In this document: positions 36,012 to 43,643 of the stretch, piece by piece
Layout of the letters: each line of letters opens with the position of its first letter
Numbering within the stretch: position 1 is the stretch's first letter
NCBI GenBank assembly: GCA_963744575.1
Contig: CAVUUF010000007.1
Coordinates: forward strand, 1-64,000
Origin: Palsa-504 sp963744575
GTDB taxonomy: Bacteria; Actinomycetota; Actinomycetes; Streptosporangiales; Streptosporangiaceae
DNA: 64,000 nt
Reading direction: 5' to 3'
Translations under genes and position numbers: made by a program
Notes under the pieces: generated by a model
What the model saw: only the letters and a program-made list of their open reading frames with translations
Database searches by the model: none
What the model was told of the DNA's origin: nothing

Positions 36012-37226
36012 ATGCGCATACTCCTCGTGGGCGCGGGCGGCGTGGGCACGGCATTTGCCCGGATCGCCGCCCGCCGTCCCTTCGCCGAGCTGGTCATCGC
36101 CGACTACGACCTGGGCCGCGCGCAGCGGGCCGCGGCGGCCCGGGACGGATACCAGGCGGTGCGCCTGGACGCGCGGGACGAGGCGGCCGTCGCCGCCCTG
36201 CTCACCGGATACCGTTGCGATGTGCTCATGAACGCCGCTGATCCGCGCTTCGTGATGCCACTATTCCGCGCCGCGCTCCAGGCGGGCACCCACTACCTGG
36301 ACATGGCGATGTCGCTGTCGTACCCGCATCCGGACGAGCCGTACCGCCAGACCGGCGTCAAGCTCGGCGACGAGCAGTTCGCGATGGCGTCGCAATGGGA
36401 GCAGTCGGGGAAGCTCGCGCTGGCCGGGATCGGCGTGGAGCCCGGGCTGTCCGACGTGTTCGCCCGGTACGCCGCCGACGAGCTGTTCGGCCAGATCGCC
36501 GAGCTGGGCGTCCGGGACGGCGCGAACCTCGAGGTGGCCGGGTACGATTTCGCCCCCACGTTCTCCATCTGGACCACGATCGAGGAGTGCCTGAACCCGC
36601 CGGTGATCTGGGAACGCGGCCGGGGCTGGTTCACCACCGAGCCGTTCAGCGAGCCGGAGATCTTCACCTTCCCGGCCGGCATCGGACCGGTCGAGTGCGT
36701 GAACGTCGAGCACGAGGAGGTGCTGCTGATGCCGCGGTGGGTCGAGGCGCAGCGAGTCACCTTCAAGTACGGCCTCGGCTCGGAGTTCATCGGCGTGCTG
36801 CGCACCCTGCACAAGCTGGGCCTGGACTCCACGGAGCCGGTGCCGGCCGGCGAGGTGAGCGTGTCACCGCGCGACGTGGTGGCGGCCTGCCTGCCCGATC
36901 CGGCCACCCTGGGGGACAAGATGAGCGGCCTGACCTGCGCGGGCACCTGGGTGACCGGGACGTCGAAGGACGGCACGCCGCGCGAGGTGTACCTCCATCA
37001 CGTGCTGGACAACGCCTGGTCGATGGCCGAATACGGGTCCCAGGCGGTGGTCTGGCAGACCGCGGTGAACCCGGTGGTGGCGCTGGAGCTGATCGACTCG
37101 GGCGCCTGGTCCGGAGCCGGGGTGCTCGGCCCGGAGGCGCTGCCGCCGCAGCCGTTCCTGGACCTGCTGAATGACTACGGCGCGCCGTGGGCGTGCGAGG
37201 AGCGCACCCCCGCGAGCCCGGCCTGA
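36012..37226 (+). CDS. Saccharopine dehydrogenase-like NAD(P) oxidoreductase
   Basis: Rossmann protein with N-terminal MRILLVGAGGVGTAFARIAA (GAGGVG dinucleotide site), a DARDEAAVAALLTGYRCDVL linker and ALAGIGVEPGLSDVFARYAA. The 404-residue length fits the saccharopine dehydrogenase family; homologues include lysine catabolism and carboxynorspermidine synthases. The C-terminal part (YLHHVLDNAWSMAEYGSQAV) is family-like. It is divergent from the APC permease, suggesting amine or amino acid metabolism; the substrate is inferred only. Tandem 15-nt repeats begin at its stop. Confidence 0.85.
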   Translation: MRILLVGAGGVGTAFARIAARRPFAELVIADYDLGRAQRAAAARDGYQAVRLDARDEAAVAALLTGYRCDVLMNAADPRFVMPLFRAALQAGTHYLDMAMSLSYPHPDEPYRQTGVKLGDEQFAMASQWEQSGKLALAGIGVEPGLSDVFARYAADELFGQIAELGVRDGANLEVAGYDFAPTFSIWTTIEECLNPPVIWERGRGWFTTEPFSEPEIFTFPAGIGPVECVNVEHEEVLLMPRWVEAQRVTFKYGLGSEFIGVLRTLHKLGLDSTEPVPAGEVSVSPRDVVAACLPDPATLGDKMSGLTCAGTWVTGTSKDGTPREVYLHHVLDNAWSMAEYGSQAVVWQTAVNPVVALELIDSGAWSGAGVLGPEALPPQPFLDLLNDYGAPWACEERTPASPA

Positions 37227-37260
37227 CCGGCCCCCGCCTGACCGGCCCCCGCCTGACCGG
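37221..37260. repeat. Tandem GCCTGACCGGCCCCC repeat
   Basis: Two full 15-nt copies (37221-37235, 37236-37250) and a 10-nt partial copy (37251-37260) cover the stop of the SDH-like gene and end 7 nt before the stop of the convergent XRE gene. The first copy supplies the TGA stop codon itself. Confidence 0.75.
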
Positions 37261-37266
37261 CAGGGA

Positions 37267-38169
37267 TCAGGTGTCGGACAGGACGTCGCTGAGTACCTTC
37301 GTGGTGTTGGCCACCGGCTCGGCCTGGAGGCAGAGCTGCTCCATGACCTCGAGGTAGCTGTCCACCTCGACCGGCTTGTCCAGGTAGAGCGCGCTGGTCA
37401 GCTGCTCGATGTAGACCACGTCTTGCAGGTCGGGCTCGGCGAACCGGAGGATGGTGAACGGCCCGCCCATGGCGGAGTGCGCACCGGCGCCAAACGTCAG
37501 GATCTGCAGCGTCACCGCCGGGTGATCCGCCATTTCGATGAGGTACTTCAGCTGCTCACGGACGATTTCCCGGCTGCCCACCGGGCGGCGCAGCGCGCCT
37601 TCGTCCACGACGGCCCACAACTGCGGCGCGTCGGGCCTGCGCAGGATCGCCTGGCGGCTGGCCCGCAGCTCGCCCCGCCTGGCGATCTCGTCCTCGGTGG
37701 CCGCCGAACCCTGCCGGATCAGCGCACGGGCGTACTCCTCGGTCTGCAGTAGCCCCGGCACGAGCTGGATCTGGTAGGTCCTGATGATCGAGGCGGCCGC
37801 CTCCAGGCCCACGAAGGGCTCGAGCCAGGTTGGGAGGATGTCGGAGTAGGCGTGCCACCAGCCGGGTGTATTGGCTTCTCTGGCCAGGTTCAGCAGTGCG
37901 GCGCGCTCCTCGCTGTCGGTCACTCCGTAGAGGGTCAGGAGGTCGCCCACATCGCGCTCCTTAAAGCCGACCCGCCCGTGTTCCATCCGGCTGATCTTGG
38001 AGTGCGAACCGCGGATGGCCTCTGCGGCCTGCTCGGCGGTGATTCCGCGCGATTCCCGCAGCCGGTGCAGCTGGCTGCCGAGCACGAGACGCTGGACGGT
38101 TGGCCCGCCCGCGCGCGTGCCGAAAATGCTGGGGGGAACATCCCAGGCCGAGTCTTCAGACGAGACCAT
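37267..38169 (-). CDS. XRE-family HTH regulator with DUF5753
   Basis: Transcriptional regulator of the WhiJ/AbaA-associated type. An N-terminal helix-turn-helix (about residues 30-85: LGSQLHRLRESRGITAEQAA then IRGSHSKISRMEHGRVGFKE) is followed by a DUF5753 effector domain with YQIQLVPGLLQTEEYARAL and the DVVYIEQLTSALYLDKPVEV end. ATG 38169 has GAGGAG 5 nt upstream; ATG 38184 does not. It lies next to a DUF397 gene and a HATPase, the usual developmental module in actinomycetes. Confidence 0.93.
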   Translation of the reverse strand: MVSSEDSAWDVPPSIFGTRAGGPTVQRLVLGSQLHRLRESRGITAEQAAEAIRGSHSKISRMEHGRVGFKERDVGDLLTLYGVTDSEERAALLNLAREANTPGWWHAYSDILPTWLEPFVGLEAAASIIRTYQIQLVPGLLQTEEYARALIRQGSAATEDEIARRGELRASRQAILRRPDAPQLWAVVDEGALRRPVGSREIVREQLKYLIEMADHPAVTLQILTFGAGAHSAMGGPFTILRFAEPDLQDVVYIEQLTSALYLDKPVEVDSYLEVMEQLCLQAEPVANTTKVLSDVLSDT

Positions 38170-38346
38170 CGGCGCTCCTCGCATCGTCGCACCCTAGTTC
38201 GTGGCGGGGGTGCGCACCAGTCTCCCATGTGAGCTCATGCTTGCGGAAGGGGGGTGTGTGACAATTCAACAGATGCCTTGATCTCTCCGTGTTCCCGCAG
38301 GCCGTGAGGTACCAGTCTGCCAGGCTGTTACCGTTGTGTCACCGGT

Positions 38347-38358
38347 TACCAGCTGGTA
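38347..38358. promoter_or_regulatory. Palindrome upstream of the XRE gene
   Basis: TACCAGCTGGTA is a perfect 12-nt palindrome between the DUF397 stop (38365) and the XRE start. Its CCAG/CTGG arms recur in the palindrome at 38688-38706, so both may be sites for the same regulator. Confidence 0.45.
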
Positions 38359-38364
38359 GTAGTG

Positions 38365-38625
38365 CTACTGGCGTGCGAGGCGCCTCGGTTCGCCGAGTAG
38401 ATGGTCGAACTGACCGTCCTTGGCTCCGGCCAGGAACGCGGTGATCTCCGCCTGAGTGTAGAGCAGGACGGGGCCCGTTGGGAAACGGGAGTTCCGCATC
38501 GCGATCTCCCCGCTGGGCAGCGCGGCGAGTTCGACACACTCCCCGTTCGGGTTGCTATGCCAGCTCTTCTGCCAGCTCACCTCGCCGAGTTCCGCGGCGA
38601 GCATGCCGTTGTAGGTAGTGACCAT
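38365..38625 (-). CDS. DUF397 protein
   Basis: A small (86-residue) BldB/WhiJ-associated DUF397 protein. The core WQKSWHSNPNGECVELAALP, IAMRNSRFPTGPVLLYTQAE and ITAFLAGAKDGQFDHLL are diagnostic. ATG 38625 is used because AAGGGGA lies about 9 nt upstream; longer frames to 38700 run through the operator palindrome. DUF397 proteins partner with XRE-DUF5753 regulators such as its neighbour. Their biochemical role is not established. Confidence 0.9.
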   Translation of the reverse strand: MVTTYNGMLAAELGEVSWQKSWHSNPNGECVELAALPSGEIAMRNSRFPTGPVLLYTQAEITAFLAGAKDGQFDHLLGEPRRLARQ

Positions 38626-38687
38626 GTTGTCTATCCCCTTCCGGACAGATAACGCGCACCAGGCCGTGTGCATTGACTCGCTGTAAC

Positions 38688-38706
38688 CACCAGTTGGCAA
38701 CTGGTG
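38688..38706. promoter_or_regulatory. 19-nt palindromic operator candidate upstream of DUF397 gene
   Basis: CACCAGTTG (38688-38696), one G, then CAACTGGTG (38698-38706): a perfect 9-bp dyad 63 nt upstream of the DUF397 start. Size and spacing fit a dimeric HTH site. It shares CCAG..CTGG with the palindrome at 38347. Confidence 0.6.
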
Positions 38707-38711
38707 AGCAA

Positions 38712-38823
38712 GTTGCCTGATCCGTCCCGCCTGTCTGCCGGCCCCCTGTGGCTACCCGGAGACCTGTGCACAAAGCGAATGAACGTGCATCTGGTCTTGC
38801 ATTTGCACAATATATCAGGCAAC
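38712..38823. repeat. Distant inverted repeat in DUF397-ATPase divergent region
   Basis: GTTGCCTGAT (38712-38721) and ATCAGGCAAC (38814-38823) form a perfect 10-bp inverted repeat 92 nt apart, bracketing an AT-rich stretch (CACAATATATCAGG). They could be two oppositely placed half-sites controlling the divergent genes. Confidence 0.45.
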
Positions 38824-38881
38824 ATGGCTTCGAGCACGCAGTTAACCACCGTGATGGGCAAGCGTTTCTTGCCCCGATGAC

Positions 38882-39430
38882 ATGCAGGAAGCTTTTGTTT
38901 TGGCGCATCTGAGTGTCGCAACCGGCAGCGGGGATGACGACGAGGACAACGACATCCCCTGGCCGGCGGTCGCTGACGGCATGCCGCGGCTGCTGCCCGT
39001 GCCCTCGGCCTGGTGGGAAACCCCGGCCGTGACCACCCGGGCGCTGAGCGCCCGGCCGGAGGAGGCCAGGACCGCCCGCCGGTTCGTCCGGGAACTGCTG
39101 ACCTGCTGGGGCCTCGAGGCGCTGGCCGACGACGCCGAGATGATCGTCGACGAACTGGTCGTCAACGCCGTCCTGCACGGAACGCGGGCCGGGCCGCCGC
39201 GCACCGGCGCCAGCCCGAGCCTGCTGCGGCTCTGCATGCTGCGGCGGGCCGGCGAAGTCATGCTGGCCGTGGTCGACCCGGGCAACGAGACGCCCATGCC
39301 CAGGCAGCCGGACTGGGCCGGGGAGACCGGACGCGGGCTGCAGATCGTCGCCGCGCTGAGCCACGTCTGGGGCTGGAGCCCGATCGCCGGGCACGGCAAG
39401 GCGGTCTGGGCGGTGCTGCGCGATCCCTGA
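38882..39430 (+). CDS. RsbW-like ATP-binding protein (HATPase_c)
   Basis: A 182-residue GHKL ATPase with a single HATPase domain: N-box DELVVNAVLHG near residue 82, D-box VVDPGNETPMP, and the G2-like motif TGRGLQIVAALSHVWGW. Such proteins act as anti-sigma-factor or partner-switch kinases in actinomycetes. It is divergent from the XRE and DUF397 genes, with AT-rich shared spacer; these three families repeatedly co-occur. No sigma factor is in the window, so the target is unknown. Confidence 0.9.
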   Translation: MQEAFVLAHLSVATGSGDDDEDNDIPWPAVADGMPRLLPVPSAWWETPAVTTRALSARPEEARTARRFVRELLTCWGLEALADDAEMIVDELVVNAVLHGTRAGPPRTGASPSLLRLCMLRRAGEVMLAVVDPGNETPMPRQPDWAGETGRGLQIVAALSHVWGWSPIAGHGKAVWAVLRDP

Positions 39431-39498
39431 GCGCCCTGGTGCCCGGGACCGGCCTCCTACCCGATCACCGGCCTCCTACCCGATCACCGGGAGCTTCT

Positions 39499-40116
39499 TT
39501 ACCCGATCCCCGAGAGCGGCTCCTCGGACGCGGTCAGCAAGACGTGCTCGACCAGGGTGATCAGCACGTCCTTGGCCGACTCCTTGCTGCGCGCGTCACA
39601 CAGGATGACCGGCAGTTCGGCCTCGAGGTCCAGCGCCATCCTGACGTCTTCCGTGTCGTACCTGCGGGCGCCGTCGAAGCAGTTCAGCGCGATGATGAAG
39701 GGTATCTGCCTGCGCTCGAAGTAGTCGATGGCGGGGAAGCTGTCGGCCAGCCGCCGGGTATCGGCGAGAACCACCGCGCCGAGCGCCCCGACGGCGAGCT
39801 CGTCCCACATGAACCAGAACCGCTCCTGGCCCGGGGTGCCGAAGAGATAGAGCACCAGATCGCTGCGCAGGCTGATCCGGCCGAAGTCCATAGCGACGGT
39901 GGTCGTGGTCTTCCGCTCGACGCCCGCCGTGCTGTCCGTACCCAGGCTGCCCTCGGTCAGCGGCTCCTCGGTACGCAGCGGCCTGATCTCGCTCACGGCG
40001 CCGACCAGGGTGGTCTTGCCCACCCCGAACCCCCCGGCCAGCAGGATCTTGATGGCACGGTGCTGGGCCGGGCTTCTCCGGTCCCCGCCGACGGGATCAT
40101 AGACCCCGTAGTCCAT
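39499..40116 (-). CDS. cvnD: Conservon GTP-binding protein (CvnD-like)
   Basis: Small GTPase, 205 residues. P-loop GGFGVGKTT at residues 28-36, switch II region LYLFGTPGQERFWFMWDELA, and ALNCFDGARRYD in the G4 position. It matches CvnD of actinomycete conservons. It overlaps the DUF742 gene by 20 nt, with GGAGG 6 nt before its ATG. Conservon GTPases respond with CvnA-C in membrane signalling; the Roadblock partner CvnB is absent here. Confidence 0.92.
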   Translation of the reverse strand: MDYGVYDPVGGDRRSPAQHRAIKILLAGGFGVGKTTLVGAVSEIRPLRTEEPLTEGSLGTDSTAGVERKTTTTVAMDFGRISLRSDLVLYLFGTPGQERFWFMWDELAVGALGAVVLADTRRLADSFPAIDYFERRQIPFIIALNCFDGARRYDTEDVRMALDLEAELPVILCDARSKESAKDVLITLVEHVLLTASEEPLSGIG

Positions 40117-40471
40117 TGAGGACCTCCCTGAGAGTGTGCGTGTCGACCCGCTCGGCCAACACGACCGGGGTGCGGATGGAGATCAGGCCGAGCTCCCGCA
40201 GGTCGGCCAGGATGATCCGGACGACCCCGAGCGGGAGATCGACATCCGAGGCGATATCCGCGACGGTGGTCTGCGCGCGGGCGAGCGCCAGGACGCTCAC
40301 GTGCTCGGGGGCCAGCGAGCCTGGCTCGGTGATCGCGGCCCGGGTGGCCGTGACGGTCGCGACGAGGTCGAACGATTCGCCGGCGTGCCTGGTCCGTCCC
40401 CGGGTCAGGGCGTAGGGCCGGACCACGGGTCCGGCTTCGGCGTCTAGCCACCGCTCATCGTTGGACGGCAT
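40097..40471 (-). CDS. cvnC: DUF742 protein (CvnC-like)
   Basis: Winged-helix DUF742 protein of 124 residues, the third conservon member. It shows VVRPYALTRGRTRHAGESFD, SLAPEHVSVLALARAQTTVA and DLPLGVVRIILADLRELGLI. It begins 55 nt after the kinase and overlaps the GTPase. In canonical conservons a Roadblock/LC7 gene of about 130 residues precedes it; the 55-nt gap cannot hold one. Confidence 0.92.
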   Translation of the reverse strand: MPSNDERWLDAEAGPVVRPYALTRGRTRHAGESFDLVATVTATRAAITEPGSLAPEHVSVLALARAQTTVADIASDVDLPLGVVRIILADLRELGLISIRTPVVLAERVDTHTLREVLNGLRGL

Positions 40472-40526
40472 GGCCTCTTAACCCCAGCCGCTGAGCGCGT
40501 CCGCGCGCGTGCTGACCCGGATGTGC

Positions 40527-43385
40527 TCATGATCCATCGGAGTCCCCACGCGCCTCCTCGTCCGCGGTCGCATCGCGCCCGCCGGGACCGGGCGGCGGCT
40601 CACCCGGCAGCGGGTCCGGCGTCCGCTGCGAGCGGGCCTGTTGCCAGCCGCGCTGAAGCGCCGACATGGTCTGGCGGATCTCGGTCGGCGCCTGGCCACC
40701 GCCGGGCGATCTGGCGCTGGCCACCGTGGTCCGGCGCTGCGGCGGGTCGGCGCGCAGCTGGGGCGCCAGGCTGGCCTGCCTGACCCGGCGCGGCAGCCCC
40801 TTGACGTCGCCGTTCCAGCCCGGCTGATCGGCCGGGTCCGGTCCCGGCCCGGATTCGCCCGGCGACACCCGGAACGGCCCGGTGTCGCGGCTTAGCTCCC
40901 ACGGTGGCCGGCTGGGCCGGCCGGTCGCCGGGGTCGTCGGCGTGGCCGGCCCAGGCGCGGTCCGCCCCTCGGCCGCTCCGGGCCTGTTGTGCAGCGCCCA
41001 GCCGGGGAAGGGTGCGGGCTGGTCCGCCTGCGGCGGGGACCCGGTGACCGGGAAGGGACCCGCGCCGGTCCCGGGGAACGGCGGGACGCCGCCGGATCCG
41101 GACCCCGGCGCAACTGGCCCGCCGGCCGCCTCGTCGTGCCGTTGCGGCGTGAACATGTCGAAGGTGCGATCCGGCATCGCCCCGGCACCGTCCGCCGCCT
41201 GGCCGGCGTCAGCCGGCGCACCGGGCTGATCGTGGTGGCGCCTGGGCAGTTCGTCCGGCCCGGCGTGCGGGCCGCGGTCGATCCGCTCCGGGATGATTCC
41301 CTGGGAGCGGCGCAGCGGCCCGGAGATCCGGACCCCGGGCGCCTCGGCCAGCCCGGGCAGGCCGTCGCCGGCCTCGGTGAACGCCGGCCCGCCAAGCTCG
41401 GCCGGGGAAGCGGGAATCGACGGCGCGGCGTGGTTGCCGTTGGCGGTGAGCTGCGCCATGGCGGGCTCGGCAGGCAGCCCGGCCCGGAACGCCTCTTCCG
41501 TCACCACCAGGTGACGCGGTATCAGCACGACGGCCGAGGTGCCGCCGTAGGGAGAGGCCCTCAGCGTCACCTTGACCCCGTGCCGCTTGGCCAGCTGGCT
41601 CACCACGAACAGGCCGAGCTGCTCGCTGTCGGACGGGTTGAATTCCGGCGGGCTGGCCAGCCGCTCGTTGAGCTCGGCCTGCCGCGCCGGGCTCATCCCG
41701 AGCCCGCGGTCCTCGACCTCGATCGCGAACCCGTTGGCGACGGTGTCCCCGGACACCCGTACCGACGTATACGGCGGCGAGAGCGTGGTGGCGTTCTCGA
41801 TGAGCTCGGCCAGCAGGTGGATGACGTCCGCGACGGCGGAGCCGGTCAGCGCGGCCCGGCTCCGGGTGGCGACCGACACGCGCGCGTAGTCCTCGATCTC
41901 GGCGATGGCGCCGCGCATGACGTCGACCATCCGGACCGGGCTGCTCCAGGCCCGGCCCGGCGCCGCGCCGGCCAGGATGACCAGGCCTTCCGCGTGACGG
42001 CGCATGCGTGTCGTCAGGTGATCCAGGCGGAACAGGTCGTCCAGCGCCTCCGGGTCGGTGGCCCGCCGTTCCATCTGGTCCAGCAGGGTCAGCTGGCGGT
42101 GCAGCAGCGACTGGCTGCGCCGGGCCAGGCTGCGGAACACGTCGTTGAGGCCCTGCCGGAGCCGGGACTCCTCCACCGCGGCCCGGATGGCGGTCTGCCG
42201 GACCAGGTCGAACGCCTGCCCCACCCGGCCGATCTCGTCGCCGCCGACGCGCAGCGCCGGTGCCTCGGCGTTCACGTCGACGTTCTCGCCGCGCCTGAGC
42301 CTGCTGACGACGTCGGGCAGCTGAACCTCGGCGAGCTGGAGGGCGTTGCGCTCCAGGCCGCCCAGGCGGCGGATGATGCTCCGCCCGACCAGGATGGTCA
42401 CCACGATGGTGAGCAGCAGCCCGGCCAGGCCGATGGCGCCGGTGATGAATACCCGGTTCCTCGCGTCGCTGGCGATCTGCCGGTCGGCGGCCAGCTGGTT
42501 GGCCGCGACGTTGACGCCGCCGGTGAAGTACTGGCCGAGCAGCTGCCCGGCCAGCTCCGGCCACTGACTGGCGGTGATCGGCAGCGCGGCCACGGGGGTG
42601 CCGGCTGATACCGCCCCCTCGATCTGAGCCAGCTGCGCCTGGGCGGCGTTGTTCACGGCCTTGTTGTAGCTGGCCTGGTTGGCCGGATCCAGGATGGCAT
42701 CCGCGTCCACCAGGTATCCCTGCCGGTTGGCGACCATCTCGGCGAACGCGGCCCGGTCGGCCTGAGTGATCCGCTGGCCGGCCAGCACCCCGGACAGCAG
42801 CGCGTACTCCTGGGACAGCGCCTCGTGGGCCGACACCAAGGCGATCAGCCCGAGGCCCTGGCTGGCCGCGGTGGCGTTGGTCAGGCTGTCGGCCTCGGCC
42901 AGGAACAGCTTGGGTTCGCTCTGGATGCCCTGGCTGTAAGCCCCGAGCGCCTGCAGCGGGCTGAGCAACTGGTTGGCAACGGCCCCGCGGAGCTGCGGCA
43001 GGTTGGCCAGCCCGGCGGTGACGGTCCTGATCCCGTCTGCTTCGGCGGCGTTCTCGCTGTTCTTGGTGCCTGGGGAGTTCAGGGCGGCGAGGAAGTCCGG
43101 CTGGTCGGCGTTGGTCGCCTTGACGGCCGCCTGGTAGGCCGCCAGATTGGCCGGCGTGGGCTGGAACAGGTAGACCACCGCGGCGGCGCGTTCGTCCTGC
43201 AAGAACCGGACGAAGTTGGCCGTGGGCAGCGAGGTGGCGTTGATCAGGTCAGGTGCCCGGTCCAGGTTGACGACGTTGTTGATGGACGTGCCGGCCACGT
43301 AGGCGAGCAGCCCGACCATGGCGATGAGCGGGATCGCCACGAGAAAATATATTCGGAGCCTGATGGATCGACCGCGCGATCCCAT
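40527..43385 (-). CDS. cvnA: Conservon sensor histidine kinase, NIT and HAMP domains (CvnA-like)
   Basis: Membrane sensor of 952 residues. TM1 (about 8-30), an extracytoplasmic NIT nitrate/nitrite-sensor-type domain (about 45-300), TM2 (about 315-337, FITGAIGLAGLLLTIVVTIL), a HAMP-like segment, then a GHKL ATPase: LAELIENATTLSPPYTSV (N box) and VEDRGLGMSPARQAELN (G1). The C-terminal 320 residues are Pro/Gly-rich and disordered. No conserved phospho-His H-box is obvious, typical of conservon kinases. GGGAG precedes the ATG. Confidence 0.92.
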   Translation of the reverse strand: MGSRGRSIRLRIYFLVAIPLIAMVGLLAYVAGTSINNVVNLDRAPDLINATSLPTANFVRFLQDERAAAVVYLFQPTPANLAAYQAAVKATNADQPDFLAALNSPGTKNSENAAEADGIRTVTAGLANLPQLRGAVANQLLSPLQALGAYSQGIQSEPKLFLAEADSLTNATAASQGLGLIALVSAHEALSQEYALLSGVLAGQRITQADRAAFAEMVANRQGYLVDADAILDPANQASYNKAVNNAAQAQLAQIEGAVSAGTPVAALPITASQWPELAGQLLGQYFTGGVNVAANQLAADRQIASDARNRVFITGAIGLAGLLLTIVVTILVGRSIIRRLGGLERNALQLAEVQLPDVVSRLRRGENVDVNAEAPALRVGGDEIGRVGQAFDLVRQTAIRAAVEESRLRQGLNDVFRSLARRSQSLLHRQLTLLDQMERRATDPEALDDLFRLDHLTTRMRRHAEGLVILAGAAPGRAWSSPVRMVDVMRGAIAEIEDYARVSVATRSRAALTGSAVADVIHLLAELIENATTLSPPYTSVRVSGDTVANGFAIEVEDRGLGMSPARQAELNERLASPPEFNPSDSEQLGLFVVSQLAKRHGVKVTLRASPYGGTSAVVLIPRHLVVTEEAFRAGLPAEPAMAQLTANGNHAAPSIPASPAELGGPAFTEAGDGLPGLAEAPGVRISGPLRRSQGIIPERIDRGPHAGPDELPRRHHDQPGAPADAGQAADGAGAMPDRTFDMFTPQRHDEAAGGPVAPGSGSGGVPPFPGTGAGPFPVTGSPPQADQPAPFPGWALHNRPGAAEGRTAPGPATPTTPATGRPSRPPWELSRDTGPFRVSPGESGPGPDPADQPGWNGDVKGLPRRVRQASLAPQLRADPPQRRTTVASARSPGGGQAPTEIRQTMSALQRGWQQARSQRTPDPLPGEPPPGPGGRDATADEEARGDSDGS

Positions 43386-43643
43386 GGCACTCCCATTATT
43401 CAGAGGCGTGGATATGAGTTGCTCCCCGTCGCACCCGGCTAACGGTCAAGACGGCCAGAATAGCCCATAACAGGCATGGTCCGGAGCCAAAGAACGATAT
43501 ATGCTCCGGCCCGGCTATGCGCTTTCCGCAAAAGCCTGCAATCCCACGTTATCGCAGCTAGCGGCGCCTAATGACTCCTGGTACCTGGAGTGCCGCGCTC
43601 CGCGTTCCCTGCTTTTGTCGGCGTAACCGCCTACTCTATGTAG
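43386..43643. promoter_or_regulatory. Divergent cvnA-pcrA region with dyad
   Basis: The 258-nt spacer contains CCGGAGC (43481-43487) and GCTCCGG (43503-43509), a perfect 7-bp dyad with AT-rich 15-nt centre. TACTCT (43632-43637) lies 6 nt before the pcrA GTG start, a leaderless-type -10. No other gene is seen. Confidence 0.4.

Noticed and set aside
40478..40537. 19-residue frame after the conservon kinase as a CvnB remnant
   Set aside because: Too short and no Roadblock similarity; only noted to show the gap has no CvnB.
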